NCBI RefSeq assembly: GCF_011304195.1
Contig: NZ_CP049887.1
Span: 2,294,001 to 2,358,000, forward strand
Length of the DNA: 64,000 nt
From: Vagococcus hydrophili
Lineage (GTDB): Bacteria; Bacillota; Bacilli; Lactobacillales; Vagococcaceae
Direction of reading: 5' to 3'
A program made the translations under genes and the position numbers. The notes beneath the pieces are model-generated. The model was not told the DNA's origin. It ran no database searches and saw only the letters and a list, made by a program, of their open reading frames with translations. Below, piece by piece: positions 8,588 through 16,956 of the stretch. Within the stretch, counting starts at the first letter, position 1. Each line of letters opens with the position of its first letter.

Positions 8588-9846
8588 TCTCTAAGAAAAA
8601 ATTATTTACTGCGATTGGGCCACTTTTTGTCGCTTTAATTATTGTTGGTGCGGTGATCTTTTCCCCAATCAATTGGTTTTCTAAACCATCGCAAAAAGCA
8701 GTACATAAATCGGCATCATCGATGGCAGTAAATGTATTAAAAGGAAATGATTTAAAAAACGAGGCTATGGGTAGCGGTAAATATTTACCCTTCTTTGGTT
8801 CATCAGAGTTAAGTCGTGTGAATGCTTTTCATCCGTCAGTATTAGCTCAGAAATACGATCGACCTTATGAGCCTTATTTACTAGGTGCTCCTGGGACCCA
8901 ATCTTTAACTCACTTTTTCATGTTAAACTCTATGGAAAAAGAATTAAAGAATAAAAAAGTTGTCTTTGTTATCTCTCCTCAATGGTTTGTTAAAGACGGT
9001 GTGGGTGACCCAATGTTCTCATTGTTTTACTCACCACTACAAGTCAATCAATATTTGATGAACTTAGATAAAGTTGATGAAAATGATCAATACTTAGCAA
9101 GACGTATGCTGAAATTTTCAAGTGTTAGAACAGATACTCAGATGAAATTAATGATGAAAAAAATTAAGTCTGGTGAAGAGTTATCAACGATGAATTACAA
9201 CCGTGCATCGTATAATTATGAAGTTCTTTCAAAAGAAGATAGCTTATTCAGCCGAATTGGTATCACATCTAAAAGTGATAAGATTACTGAGAAAACAAAA
9301 AAATTACCAAGTCAATATTCTTATGAAGAATTAGATAAGATGGCTTTTGAAGCAGGTAAAAAAGGAACAAGTAATAATGAGTTTGAAATTGCTAATTCTT
9401 TCTACACTAATCGCATTAGTCCAATGAAAGGTAAATTAGAAAATTCTCAAACGAAATTTGATTATACTGTTTCTCCTGAATTTTCAGATTTCCAGTTAGT
9501 TTTAAATAAATTAGCTGAAAACAATATTGACGCTATGTTTGTCATTCCGCCAGTTAATCAGAAATGGTCAGACTATACAGGTCTTTCAACAGATATGTTA
9601 GATACTTTCAGTAAAAAGATTACCTATCAGTTAAATTCTCAAGGGTTTAACCATGTGTATGATTATACGCAGAAGCGTGCTGAACCATACTTTATGGAAG
9701 ATACGATTCATTTAGGATGGCGTGGTTGGATGCAAATGGATCAGGATTTACAAGGATTCTTAAAGGATACAACTAAGCCAGAATATAAGATGAATCCTAC
9801 AGAGTTTTTATCTAAAGATTGGCAAAAAAGAACAGATTTTGAATGA
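8584..9846 (+). CDS. dltD: D-alanyl-lipoteichoic acid acyltransferase DltD
   Basis: A 420-residue protein with one N-terminal membrane anchor (about residues 7-27) and an extracellular SGNH-like hydrolase fold. It completes transfer of D-alanine onto lipoteichoic acid. The catalytic serine is in GSSELSR near residue 77, and the Asp/His pair is in the EDTIHLGWRG motif near residue 378. It is the last gene of the operon and is followed by a terminator. Confidence 0.96.
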   Translation: MISKKKLFTAIGPLFVALIIVGAVIFSPINWFSKPSQKAVHKSASSMAVNVLKGNDLKNEAMGSGKYLPFFGSSELSRVNAFHPSVLAQKYDRPYEPYLLGAPGTQSLTHFFMLNSMEKELKNKKVVFVISPQWFVKDGVGDPMFSLFYSPLQVNQYLMNLDKVDENDQYLARRMLKFSSVRTDTQMKLMMKKIKSGEELSTMNYNRASYNYEVLSKEDSLFSRIGITSKSDKITEKTKKLPSQYSYEELDKMAFEAGKKGTSNNEFEIANSFYTNRISPMKGKLENSQTKFDYTVSPEFSDFQLVLNKLAENNIDAMFVIPPVNQKWSDYTGLSTDMLDTFSKKITYQLNSQGFNHVYDYTQKRAEPYFMEDTIHLGWRGWMQMDQDLQGFLKDTTKPEYKMNPTEFLSKDWQKRTDFE

Positions 9847-9852
9847 AAAATG

Positions 9853-9892
9853 AAAAATAGAGCCTGACCTTTGAGTTAGTCTCTATTTTTTT
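9853..9892 (+). terminator. dlt operon terminator
   Basis: AAAAATAGAG and CTCTATTTTT form a 10-bp stem with an 18-base loop and a T-run, starting 7 bases after dltD. Confidence 0.85.
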
Positions 9893-10017
9893 ATATCATT
9901 TAGTTGCGGTCATATCTTAATTATGGCTTAAGTTTTGTCGGTTTTACTTGAAAGAGAAGCCAAATTATGACAAAATAACTCGTAAGTTAAAATTAGTAAA
10001 AAGGGAGCAATAATTAG

Positions 10018-10647
10018 TTGAAAGTAAAGAAGAAAAAAAGTTTTTTTAAAAAGTTTGTATTTACTTTATTGCTCAGCTTGGTGGTCCTATCTATCGTTAC
10101 AGTCTTTATATTAAGGAAGCAAGTTAAAAATGTCATGGTTTGGGAAGATCAAGTAACAACAGCTGCCAAACAATATGGGATTGAAGAATATAGTGATGTG
10201 ATCTTAGCGATTATCTATACTGAAAGTAAAGGTGATCATGTGGATTTAATGCAGAGTAGTGAAAGTAAATATGGGACAAGAAATCGTATTTTTACAAGTG
10301 AAGAAAGTATTGAATCAGGTGTCGAGCACTTAGCAGAAGTGATTAAAGAAGCTGATGCTCAAAAGTGTGATATTTGGACAGCAGTTCAAGCTTATAATTT
10401 CGGTTCGAAGTATATAAATTATGTTTCTGATCACGGCAAAAAGAATACGCTAGAAATTTCTGAAACGTATTCAAGAGATATTTTAGCACCGTTATTAGGA
10501 AATAAAACTCAGGAAACTTATTTTTATAAGCATCCCTTTGCTTTGATGCATAATGGGGGAAAGCTTTATAAAGATGGTGGAAACTTTTTTTACGCAGAAA
10601 GTGTTAAATGGAATTTAAAATTAGTTAAATTATTTTCAAAATTTTAG
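10018..10647 (+). CDS. Membrane-anchored lysozyme-like protein
   Basis: A 209-residue protein with a lysine-rich N-terminus and one membrane helix (about residues 12-33), then an extracellular lysozyme-like domain. The segment ILAIIYTESKGD (about 61-72) holds the likely catalytic glutamate, followed by LMQSSES and AVQAYNFG motifs. This resembles the CwlT-N/PvaA muramidase-type family found in pneumococci and enterococci. It starts with TTG, supported by AGGGAG ten bases upstream. It stands alone between the dlt terminator and its own. Cell-wall cleavage is the expected role, but activity is not shown by sequence. Confidence 0.8.
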   Translation: MKVKKKKSFFKKFVFTLLLSLVVLSIVTVFILRKQVKNVMVWEDQVTTAAKQYGIEEYSDVILAIIYTESKGDHVDLMQSSESKYGTRNRIFTSEESIESGVEHLAEVIKEADAQKCDIWTAVQAYNFGSKYINYVSDHGKKNTLEISETYSRDILAPLLGNKTQETYFYKHPFALMHNGGKLYKDGGNFFYAESVKWNLKLVKLFSKF

Positions 10648-10650
10648 AGT

Positions 10651-10696
10651 AAAAAAGAGAGACTGTGACATAAGTAGGTCACAACCTCTCTTTTTT
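10651..10696. terminator. Bidirectional terminator between convergent genes
   Basis: AAAAAAGAGAG and CTCTCTTTTTT bracket an inner arm GTGAC/GTCAC. The A-run and T-run let it act on both strands: for the lysozyme-like gene and for the deacetylase gene that ends at 10695. Its core is nearly repeated at 46444-46469. Confidence 0.9.
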
Positions 10697-11555
10697 ATTG
10701 GTAAGATGTAACAAACTCTCCAAAAGCATTTCCATCATATCCTGGTGAGATTCGAACTCTTTTTAAGGCAAATAGACCATCTGATTTTTTAGCATATCCT
10801 GGTTCAGTTGTAATCGCCATTTTGTAACCTACTTCTTCTGCGATGCGTTGAACACGTTCGTCATATCGCCCAGCAGGATAGCAGAGTAAGCTAGTGTTTT
10901 GACTCAATTCTTTATCAAACCAAGCTTTAGAATCTTTCAACTCGCTTGTAATATGGCTATCTTCAAGAGTGTTCAAGTCTAAATGGGAAACAGTGTGGCT
11001 TTCGATATTAATGGTGTCACTTTGAGCCATTTCTTTCATTTGTGCTAAGTCAAAATAACTTGATGATCCCAGTTTAGATGTGATGTAACTAATTGTTGCT
11101 TTCATTTTAAGATCTTTTAAAATTGGGAACCCTTCTGTGTAGTTGTTGAGATAACCATCATCTAAAGTAACCCAAACAATTTTTTCAGCTGGCTTTTTAT
11201 TTTCTGTTAAAACAATATAGGCTTCTTCTGGTGTTAAGGTATAGTAACCATTATCTTTGAGCCATTTCATATGTTCTTTGAATTCAGCAGGAGGAACTTT
11301 TAGTGAGTTTCCTTCAGGCTCTGTTAAACTGTGATACATTAAAATCGGGAAACTAATTTCTGTATCGCTCTCAATCCATTTTGTTTTCTCTTTGGAAGTT
11401 GAACTGGTTTCAGTTGATAAAGCTGTGACCTCAGTTGAGGAAGATGATGTTTTTGCCACTTCTTTAGTTTTGAAGGGGTTTAAAAAGATGAAACTTGCTA
11501 GGGCTACTTCGACAATTAATAAAAAGAAGAGTAACCAAACCCATTTCTTTTTCAT
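10695..11555 (-). CDS. Membrane-anchored polysaccharide deacetylase (NodB family)
   Basis: A 286-residue protein: short cytoplasmic start, one membrane helix (about 5-25), a serine/threonine-rich linker (about 30-60), then a NodB deacetylase domain. Motifs include PILMYHSL, the catalytic/metal pair in TLDDGY, the metal histidines in ESHTVSHLDL and CYPAGRYDE. It probably removes acetyl groups from peptidoglycan or another surface glycan. I chose the ATG at 11555 because AAGGAGG lies five bases before it; a longer reading frame to 11597 has no ribosome binding site. It is divergent from recJ. Confidence 0.87.
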   Translation of the reverse strand: MKKKWVWLLFFLLIVEVALASFIFLNPFKTKEVAKTSSSSTEVTALSTETSSTSKEKTKWIESDTEISFPILMYHSLTEPEGNSLKVPPAEFKEHMKWLKDNGYYTLTPEEAYIVLTENKKPAEKIVWVTLDDGYLNNYTEGFPILKDLKMKATISYITSKLGSSSYFDLAQMKEMAQSDTINIESHTVSHLDLNTLEDSHITSELKDSKAWFDKELSQNTSLLCYPAGRYDERVQRIAEEVGYKMAITTEPGYAKKSDGLFALKRVRISPGYDGNAFGEFVTSYQ

Positions 11556-11653
11556 AAGGGCCTCCTTAATTTTTATTTCTATTAGAAAGTTTAACAAAAC
11601 ATTGGTATCTAAGCAAGATAGACTGAGAACTGTTTCCTCTTTTTTCGAAGTTG

Positions 11654-11662
11654 TGCTAAAAT
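11654..11662 (+). promoter_or_regulatory. recJ promoter (extended -10)
   Basis: TGCTAAAAT is an extended -10 element; the -35 region is poor (T-rich). It overlaps the ATG at 11661, so that codon would lie upstream of the transcript. This supports the TTG start at 11724. Confidence 0.6.
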
Positions 11663-11723
11663 GAGTGAGAGAGACATGGGTCTTTTTTTTATTGGAAAAA
11701 AGTTTAAGATCAGGAGTGTTAAT

Positions 11724-14048
11724 TTGAAAGAATCACTATATAAATGGAATGTACAAGCAGAGGAAGAGACGTCTAGCGTACTTATTCCTGAATTAGACAG
11801 ATTAAAGATTAATCAAGAGTTAGCACCACTTTTATGGAGCAGAGGGATTACTACGCCAGAACAAATAGAAACTTATTTCAATCCAACTGTGGCAAATTTC
11901 CACGATCCTTTTTTACTTTATGATATGGAAAAAAGTGTGGAGAGAATTCAGCAAGCCATCGAAAATGGCGAAAAAATACTGGTTTACGGTGATTATGATG
12001 CTGATGGTATTACAAGCACTACCGTTATGAAAGAAGCTATTGAGTTGATTGGTGGTAATGTCTGTTACTACCTACCTAATCGTTTTACAGATGGTTATGG
12101 ACCTAATGTGGCTGTTTATAAGAGAATGATTGAAGAAGAGGAAATTCAACTTATTGTAACTGTTGATAACGGAGTAAGTGGGCATGAAGCCATTCAATAC
12201 GCTAATACAAAAGGTGTGGATGTGATTGTTACAGATCACCATGAATTACCAGAAGAATTACCAGAGGCTTTTGCTATTATTCATCCGAGACACCCAAAAG
12301 GAAACTATCCTTTCAACGATTTAGCAGGGGTCGGTGTAGCTTTTAAAGTAGCAACCGCCCTCTTAGGTGAAATTCCGATGGAGAGTCTGGATTTAGTGGC
12401 GATTGGGACAATTGCTGATTTAGTTTCTTTAACCGATGAAAATAGAGCCATGGTAAAAATTGGTTTAGAAATAATGAAACAAAGCGAAAGAATTGGATTA
12501 AATGCTCTTGCTGACGTTGCAAAAGTTGATTTGACAAGCGCCTCAGAGGAAACGGTTGGATTTACTCTAGCCCCTAGATTAAATGCTATTGGTCGTCTAG
12601 GAGATGCTTCACCTGGTGTTGAGTTATTATCTACCTTTGATGATGAAGAAGCAGCCAATATTGCCACATTTATTCAACAAAAAAATACGGAACGTCAAAC
12701 CATTGTAAAAGATATTACAGCAGAAGCTCTTGAGATGGCTAGAGAAAAAACAGATGATGCTATTTTAATTTTAGTGAATGAAACATGGCATCAAGGAGTT
12801 TTAGGAATTGTTGCCAGTCGAGTTGTTCAAGAATTGCATAAACCAACAATTGTTTTGAATTTAGACAAAGAGACTGGTCTTTTAAAAGGGTCTGGTCGGA
12901 GTGTTCAAGGAGTTGATTTATTTCAAGTCTTAAGTTCGGTGAAGGACGAGTTAGAAAGTTTTGGTGGTCATCATATGGCTGCTGGCTTAACCTTGAAACA
13001 CGAAAAATTAGAAGATATAAAAAGCCAAGTGAACCAAAAAATTATTGACTTAGGAATGACTTCTCTAGATAAAGAGGAATTACTGATTGACCGCGTTCTT
13101 GAGTTAGATTCAGTCAATGTGGAATTTATTGAACGGTTAAAATTATTATCACCATTTGGGACAGATAACCCGTCACCTTATTTTTTAATTAAATCTAATA
13201 AGCTAAAAAACATTAAACAAATCGGGGCAGATAATGCTCATTTAAAATGCCAGTTAAGTGAAAAAGAAACGACAGTCGATTGTCTCGCTTTTAATCGTGG
13301 TCAAGAAATTCATGAATTTGAATTTGCAGATGAGATTGAAATCGTAGGGCAGTTATCAATTAACGAATGGAATGGTTTTAGAAAGCCTCAAGTGATGCTG
13401 ACTGATTTCGCTATTTCAGATTGGCAAATTTTTGATGCCCGTGGTAAGAAAAAACAAGAAATCAATCCACAAACAGACAATGTGGGCTATCTTGTTTTCG
13501 AGGAGAAAGTGTTTGAGAAAGTTCAATCTAGAAATCCGCATACTTACTTAATAAAAGATATGAATGAAGCGTTAATTGAAAGGATTAATTCACATGAGGA
13601 AGTAGTTATTGTGGATTGTCCTTATGATTTAGAAAATGCTAAGGCTATTTTTAGTCAACTAAATGTCGCAAGAGTCTTTCTAGAAGCTAATGTATTGCAA
13701 GAGCATTATTTAACCGGACTTCCAACCAGAGAACAATTTTCAAAACTATTCAAACTAATCGCAGCACAAGAATCAATTGACATCAGAAATAAAATTAAAG
13801 ACATTTCAATGTATTTAAAAATTGATAAAAATCTATTAATTTTTATGATTCAGGTGTTTTTTGACTTAGGATTTGTTACAATAGATGATGGTCTAATGAC
13901 TAAAGTCCAAAATCCAGTGAATAAGCCCTTACCAGAAAGTAAAATCTATCAAGATTATCAACACAAAATTGAGATGGAAAAATTATTTTTATACAGCGAC
14001 ATTAAAGAAATTAAACAGTGGATTTTGCAACAGGAGGAATTCAAATGA
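11724..14048 (+). CDS. recJ: Single-stranded-DNA-specific exonuclease RecJ
   Basis: A 774-residue 5'-3' exonuclease for recombination and base-excision repair. The DHH-domain motif YGDYDADG is near residue 90, VTVDNGVSG near 148, TDHHE near 170 and the DHHA1 motif SGRSVQG near 390; GGHHMAAG follows near 415. A Lactobacillales-type C-terminal extension follows. The TTG at 11724 is preferred: AGGAG is 7 bases upstream, and the predicted -10 box overlaps the earlier ATG (11661). The stop overlaps the apt start (ATGA), so recJ and apt form an operon, as is common in Firmicutes. Confidence 0.95.
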   Translation: MKESLYKWNVQAEEETSSVLIPELDRLKINQELAPLLWSRGITTPEQIETYFNPTVANFHDPFLLYDMEKSVERIQQAIENGEKILVYGDYDADGITSTTVMKEAIELIGGNVCYYLPNRFTDGYGPNVAVYKRMIEEEEIQLIVTVDNGVSGHEAIQYANTKGVDVIVTDHHELPEELPEAFAIIHPRHPKGNYPFNDLAGVGVAFKVATALLGEIPMESLDLVAIGTIADLVSLTDENRAMVKIGLEIMKQSERIGLNALADVAKVDLTSASEETVGFTLAPRLNAIGRLGDASPGVELLSTFDDEEAANIATFIQQKNTERQTIVKDITAEALEMAREKTDDAILILVNETWHQGVLGIVASRVVQELHKPTIVLNLDKETGLLKGSGRSVQGVDLFQVLSSVKDELESFGGHHMAAGLTLKHEKLEDIKSQVNQKIIDLGMTSLDKEELLIDRVLELDSVNVEFIERLKLLSPFGTDNPSPYFLIKSNKLKNIKQIGADNAHLKCQLSEKETTVDCLAFNRGQEIHEFEFADEIEIVGQLSINEWNGFRKPQVMLTDFAISDWQIFDARGKKKQEINPQTDNVGYLVFEEKVFEKVQSRNPHTYLIKDMNEALIERINSHEEVVIVDCPYDLENAKAIFSQLNVARVFLEANVLQEHYLTGLPTREQFSKLFKLIAAQESIDIRNKIKDISMYLKIDKNLLIFMIQVFFDLGFVTIDDGLMTKVQNPVNKPLPESKIYQDYQHKIEMEKLFLYSDIKEIKQWILQQEEFK

Positions 14049-14556
14049 ATTTAAAAGATTATATTGCTAGTATTCCAGACTACCCAAAAGAAGGGTTATC
14101 TTCAGAGATATTTCACCTTTAATGGGAGACGGAGCAGCTTACCAGGAAGCAACAAGACAAATTGTAGCTTACGCTAAAGAACGTGGTGCAGAGATGGTTG
14201 TCGGACCAGAAGCTCGTGGATTTATTATCGGTTGTCCCGTGGCTTATGAGTTAGGAATTGGCTTTGCTCCTGCTCGTAAAAAAGGGAAATTACCTCGTGA
14301 AACAATTGAAGTAGAATACGGCTTAGAATATGGGACTGATATTTTAACGATTCATAAAGATGCGATTAAACCTGGTCAAAAAGTGATTATTTGTGATGAT
14401 TTATTGGCAACAGGTGGAACAATTGCTGCAACAATCGAATTAGTAGAACAATTAGGTGGCATTGTTGTGGGTTGTGCCTTTTTAGTTGAATTAAATGAAC
14501 TAAACGGTCGCGATAAAATTGAAGGTTATGATATTTTAAGATTAATGGATTTTTAA
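14045..14556 (+). pseudogene. apt: Adenine phosphoribosyltransferase, broken by a one-base frameshift
   Basis: Apt makes AMP from adenine and PRPP. The first frame from ATG 14045 (RBS AGGAGG) gives the normal Apt start [17 protein letters not shown], then goes out of frame after the G-run 14093-14095 and stops at 14112. The shifted frame continues with the expected [18 protein letters not shown] and the PRPP motif [10 protein letters not shown] to 14556. Adding one base restores a standard 170-residue protein, so one base is missing, most simply a G from GGGG. Starting at ATG 14122 would remove conserved N-terminal sequence and has no good ribosome binding site. A sequencing error is more likely than true gene loss. 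Confidence 0.9.
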
Positions 14557-14562
14557 TAAAAT

Positions 14563-14606
14563 AAAAAAAGCGAACTTAGATAAATATGGCTAAGTTCGCT
14601 TTTTTA
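14563..14606. terminator. Bidirectional terminator after apt
   Basis: AAAAAAGCGAACTTAG pairs with CTAAGTTCGCTTTTTT over 16 bp around a 10-base loop. It serves recJ-apt on the plus strand and the convergent gene ending at 14604. Confidence 0.93.
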
Positions 14607-15152
14607 TTGTGTACCACGCATACGATGTTTTCTGTTTTCAGCATGTTTTTTCATTCGCTGCTGATTCTTCATGTATTGGTGTAATCTTTTCTCATCTTTT
14701 GGAGACTCTAAAATCATGACACGAGAGGTTTGATTATACAAATTTGTTTTTATACTAGGTAATCTTTTTCTAAAACGATGATTCCATTTGAATAATTTAA
14801 ACATTCGCTTAATGACTTTTTTCTTCTGTTCAAAAGATCTGGATTTATCAAAAACTTGGGAAACCGTTCGTTTGAAAACTCTGTATTGTGTGATAAAAAT
14901 AGGATAATCTAAAATAACAATCAATTGTGCCTCGTCAAACGTTTGTTTCGTCCAAGAGCTGACTTGAACGCCTTCAACAATCCACGCATCCAGTGAAGAC
15001 AGACGTGAGTTGAGTAAAGTGAAGCGTTGATTTTTATCTTTTATTTTTAAAAAATCATCCAATGAAATACCTTGGATGAGATATTTTTCTTGAAGTTTGA
15101 TAGTTAATGAGGTTTTGCCACTTCCAGCATAGCCTATAATTCTAATTTTCAT
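14604..15152 (-). CDS. P-loop kinase-like protein (FlaR/adenylate-kinase-like)
   Basis: A 182-residue protein with an N-terminal P-loop, GYAGSGKTS (about 7-15), followed by an LDDFL segment and a WIVEG/ILDYP Walker-B-like region. This arrangement is seen in proteins annotated as DNA topology modulation protein FlaR or adenylate-kinase-like ATPases. The C-terminal third is very basic (many K/R/H), possibly for nucleic-acid contact. The true substrate is unknown and the FlaR name should not be taken as function. A TGGAGA sequence precedes the ATG. Confidence 0.75.
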   Translation of the reverse strand: MKIRIIGYAGSGKTSLTIKLQEKYLIQGISLDDFLKIKDKNQRFTLLNSRLSSLDAWIVEGVQVSSWTKQTFDEAQLIVILDYPIFITQYRVFKRTVSQVFDKSRSFEQKKKVIKRMFKLFKWNHRFRKRLPSIKTNLYNQTSRVMILESPKDEKRLHQYMKNQQRMKKHAENRKHRMRGTQ

Positions 15153-15234
15153 TTGATTTTGTCTCCAGTCTCATAGATACCTATTAAGACTACCTCAAAA
15201 AGAACATTATTTCAATAACCGTATAGAATATAAT

Positions 15235-16050
15235 TTATTTTTTAAGAGGTAAAAAAAGCTGTAATTGAGTTAATTTAGTTGTTAAACCAAAGGAATGTAA
15301 CATTGAAAATTCTTTAGACGAAGAGTCAAAATTACTTAATGTGAGTGTTTTTTCGAATTGATTATTTAGGTAAATTAAGATATCTTTTATCAAAGATAAG
15401 TGCTGTTCATTAAATATAACTAACTGTTGAATTGCTATGCTCGAATCACTTTCTGTAAAACTTAAATAACCGATAATCTGATGTTGATAGTGAATCATTA
15501 AAGAATTTTGAGCAAAGATTAATCTATTTTGCCAAGGAATGGTGATAGGTTCTTTGAGGCTGATACGATCCATTGGAAACTGGATAAGCTCAACAAGTGA
15601 GTCTTGTTTGTTATCTAAATTACTGATATCAGCAATAATCAGTTCATTTAATATACTATATGAAAGAGAGTCGTACATTTTTTTAGCTTTATAATTAGTG
15701 GCAATCACTTCCAGGCGAATCCCTTCACAATTATTTTGAGTAGCTAGTAGTTCAGCGTGTTTCATTAATTTCGTACCGACGTGTTTTCCTCTTGAAGCAG
15801 GATCAACAGAGATACCTCCAACCCACATTATTCTTTTATGATTTAATGTTTGAATCCCTAAAAGGATTACACCAAGATAAGCGCCTTCTTCTTCAAAAAC
15901 GCAAGAAAAATCCCGAGAGAGGCCTAGAGAGTCGATCCGATGGTTTAATTGCTGTTCAGTCATATTAATTGGAACAAGGTAATCGCTGAATCCTTTGTTC
16001 CAAGTCTGTGTAACACGAGGCATCGAGGCTTTTGCAATAGGTAATAACAT
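15235..16050 (-). CDS. GNAT-family N-acetyltransferase
   Basis: A 271-residue protein. The N-terminal half (about 1-145) is a GNAT domain with the acetyl-CoA motif VDPASRGKHVGTKLM near residue 90. The C-terminal half lacks clear motifs but has the length and strand pattern of a second, degenerate GNAT lobe. Its acceptor is unknown. AAAGGAG lies eight bases before the ATG. It appears to be transcribed alone, or with the downstream P-loop gene 82 bases away. Confidence 0.8.
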   Translation of the reverse strand: MLLPIAKASMPRVTQTWNKGFSDYLVPINMTEQQLNHRIDSLGLSRDFSCVFEEEGAYLGVILLGIQTLNHKRIMWVGGISVDPASRGKHVGTKLMKHAELLATQNNCEGIRLEVIATNYKAKKMYDSLSYSILNELIIADISNLDNKQDSLVELIQFPMDRISLKEPITIPWQNRLIFAQNSLMIHYQHQIIGYLSFTESDSSIAIQQLVIFNEQHLSLIKDILIYLNNQFEKTLTLSNFDSSSKEFSMLHSFGLTTKLTQLQLFLPLKK

Positions 16051-16193
16051 AAAATAAACTCCTTTATCTTCTATAGTAATTACTTATAAATTTAAAGGAG
16101 TTGAAAGCAAGAAGCAACTTTTATGAATTATTGTAAAAGAAGTTGACTTACGTTAAGGATAACGGTATCCTATTTAATGATAGAAGAGTATTT

Positions 16194-16266
16194 GCCGCCT
16201 TAGCTCAGTAGGTAGAGCGTTTGCATGGTAAGCAAAAGGTCACCAGTTCAATCCTGGTAGGTGGCT
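16194..16266 (+). tRNA. tRNA-Thr(GGT)
   Basis: Acceptor arm GCCGCCT pairs with AGGTGGC (one G-T), and the anticodon stem TTTGC/GCAAA encloses loop ATGGTAA with anticodon GGT. The T-arm is normal. CCA is not encoded. It is an isolated tRNA gene with its own terminator. Confidence 0.93.
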
Positions 16267-16278
16267 TTGAACCAATAG

Positions 16279-16319
16279 TGATAATCCTTTATTTATGAGG
16301 GATTATCATTATTTTTTTT
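16279..16319 (+). terminator. tRNA-Thr terminator
   Basis: GATAATCC and GGATTATC pair around an AT-rich loop; ATTATTTTTTTT follows. Confidence 0.8.
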
Positions 16320-16352
16320 AAACTTATTACCCAAAAATTAACCTTTTTATTC

Positions 16353-16396
16353 AAAAAAATAGTAACAAAGAGAATCAACTCCTTGTTACTAAAAAA
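16353..16396 (-). terminator. Terminator of the PhnA-like gene
   Basis: Read on the minus strand, AGTAACAAG and TTGTTACT form a stem followed by a T-run. It lies 3 bases past the stop at 16399. Confidence 0.8.
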
Positions 16397-16398
16397 GA

Positions 16399-16737
16399 TT
16401 ATAGTTTTTTTACAAATTCTGATTTTAATTTCATTGGACCAAAGCCATCAATTTTACAATCAATATTATGATCGCTATCAACTAATTTAATGTTTTTCAC
16501 TTTTGTTCCTTGTTTGATTGGGTTGCTTGCACCTTTTACTTTAAGGTCTTTAATGACAGTAATGCTGTCTCCATCAACTAAGATATTGCCGTTTGAATCT
16601 TTAACGATAAACTCAGTTGATTCAGCTGAATCTTGTTCTTGTGACCATTCGTGGGCGCACTCAGGACAAACGAATAAACCTCTATCTTCATAAGTATATG
16701 CTGATTCACAGTTAGGGCAATTTGGTAATGTTGTCAT
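16399..16737 (-). CDS. PhnA/YjdM-type zinc ribbon protein
   Basis: A 112-residue protein. The N-terminus holds a zinc ribbon with two CxxC pairs, CPNC (about 7-10) and CPEC (about 24-27). The C-terminal PhnA domain (about 42-110) includes [17 protein letters not shown]. Members are often named alkylphosphonate utilization protein PhnA, but most are unlinked to phosphonate genes and their role is unclear; no phn genes occur here. A GGAGAG ribosome binding site precedes the ATG. Confidence 0.88.
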   Translation of the reverse strand: MTTLPNCPNCESAYTYEDRGLFVCPECAHEWSQEQDSAESTEFIVKDSNGNILVDGDSITVIKDLKVKGASNPIKQGTKVKNIKLVDSDHNIDCKIDGFGPMKLKSEFVKKL

Positions 16738-16849
16738 GTAAACTCTCCTTTAAATTTTATCAATGTTATTGTAACCTATTGAATCTAAAAAAGGAAGTTT
16801 ATTCTTAATACCTAGTTTTATGAATGAACAAGCATTATAATTAAGTAAC

Positions 16850-16887
16850 AAATATTAAATAAAAAACATTTTTTTTATTTAATATTT
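16850..16887. repeat. Perfect 17-bp inverted repeat at the mltG promoter
   Basis: AAATATTAAATAAAAAA (16850-16866) and its exact reverse complement (16871-16887) are separated by CATT. The right arm runs into the candidate -35 box of mltG. Composition is almost purely A/T. It could be an operator, a bent or cruciform-forming element, or a terminator for transcripts from either side. Confidence 0.6.
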
Positions 16888-16913
16888 GGAATTTTTAAAG
16901 AATCATGTATAAT
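16885..16913 (+). promoter_or_regulatory. mltG promoter
   Basis: TTTGGA, a 17-base spacer and a perfect TATAAT (16908-16913). The -10 box overlaps the ATG at 16912, which therefore cannot be the translation start. Confidence 0.65.
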
Positions 16914-16956
16914 GATAGGAGCAAATTTAAAAAAAGAAGTTAAGGAGGACACCTTT

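Noticed and set aside
12305-12667. Antisense open frame of 120 codons inside recJ
   Set aside because: It is a mirror of the RecJ coding bias; no ribosome binding site and no homology pattern.
14122-14556. A complete 144-residue short Apt starting at ATG 14122
   Set aside because: It has no proper ribosome binding site, and the conserved Apt N-terminus lies just upstream in another frame. It is the 3' part of a frameshifted apt.
16399-16737. Phosphonate metabolism role for the PhnA-like protein
   Set aside because: There are no phn genes nearby and the family name is historical; the sequence shows only a zinc ribbon and a PhnA domain.
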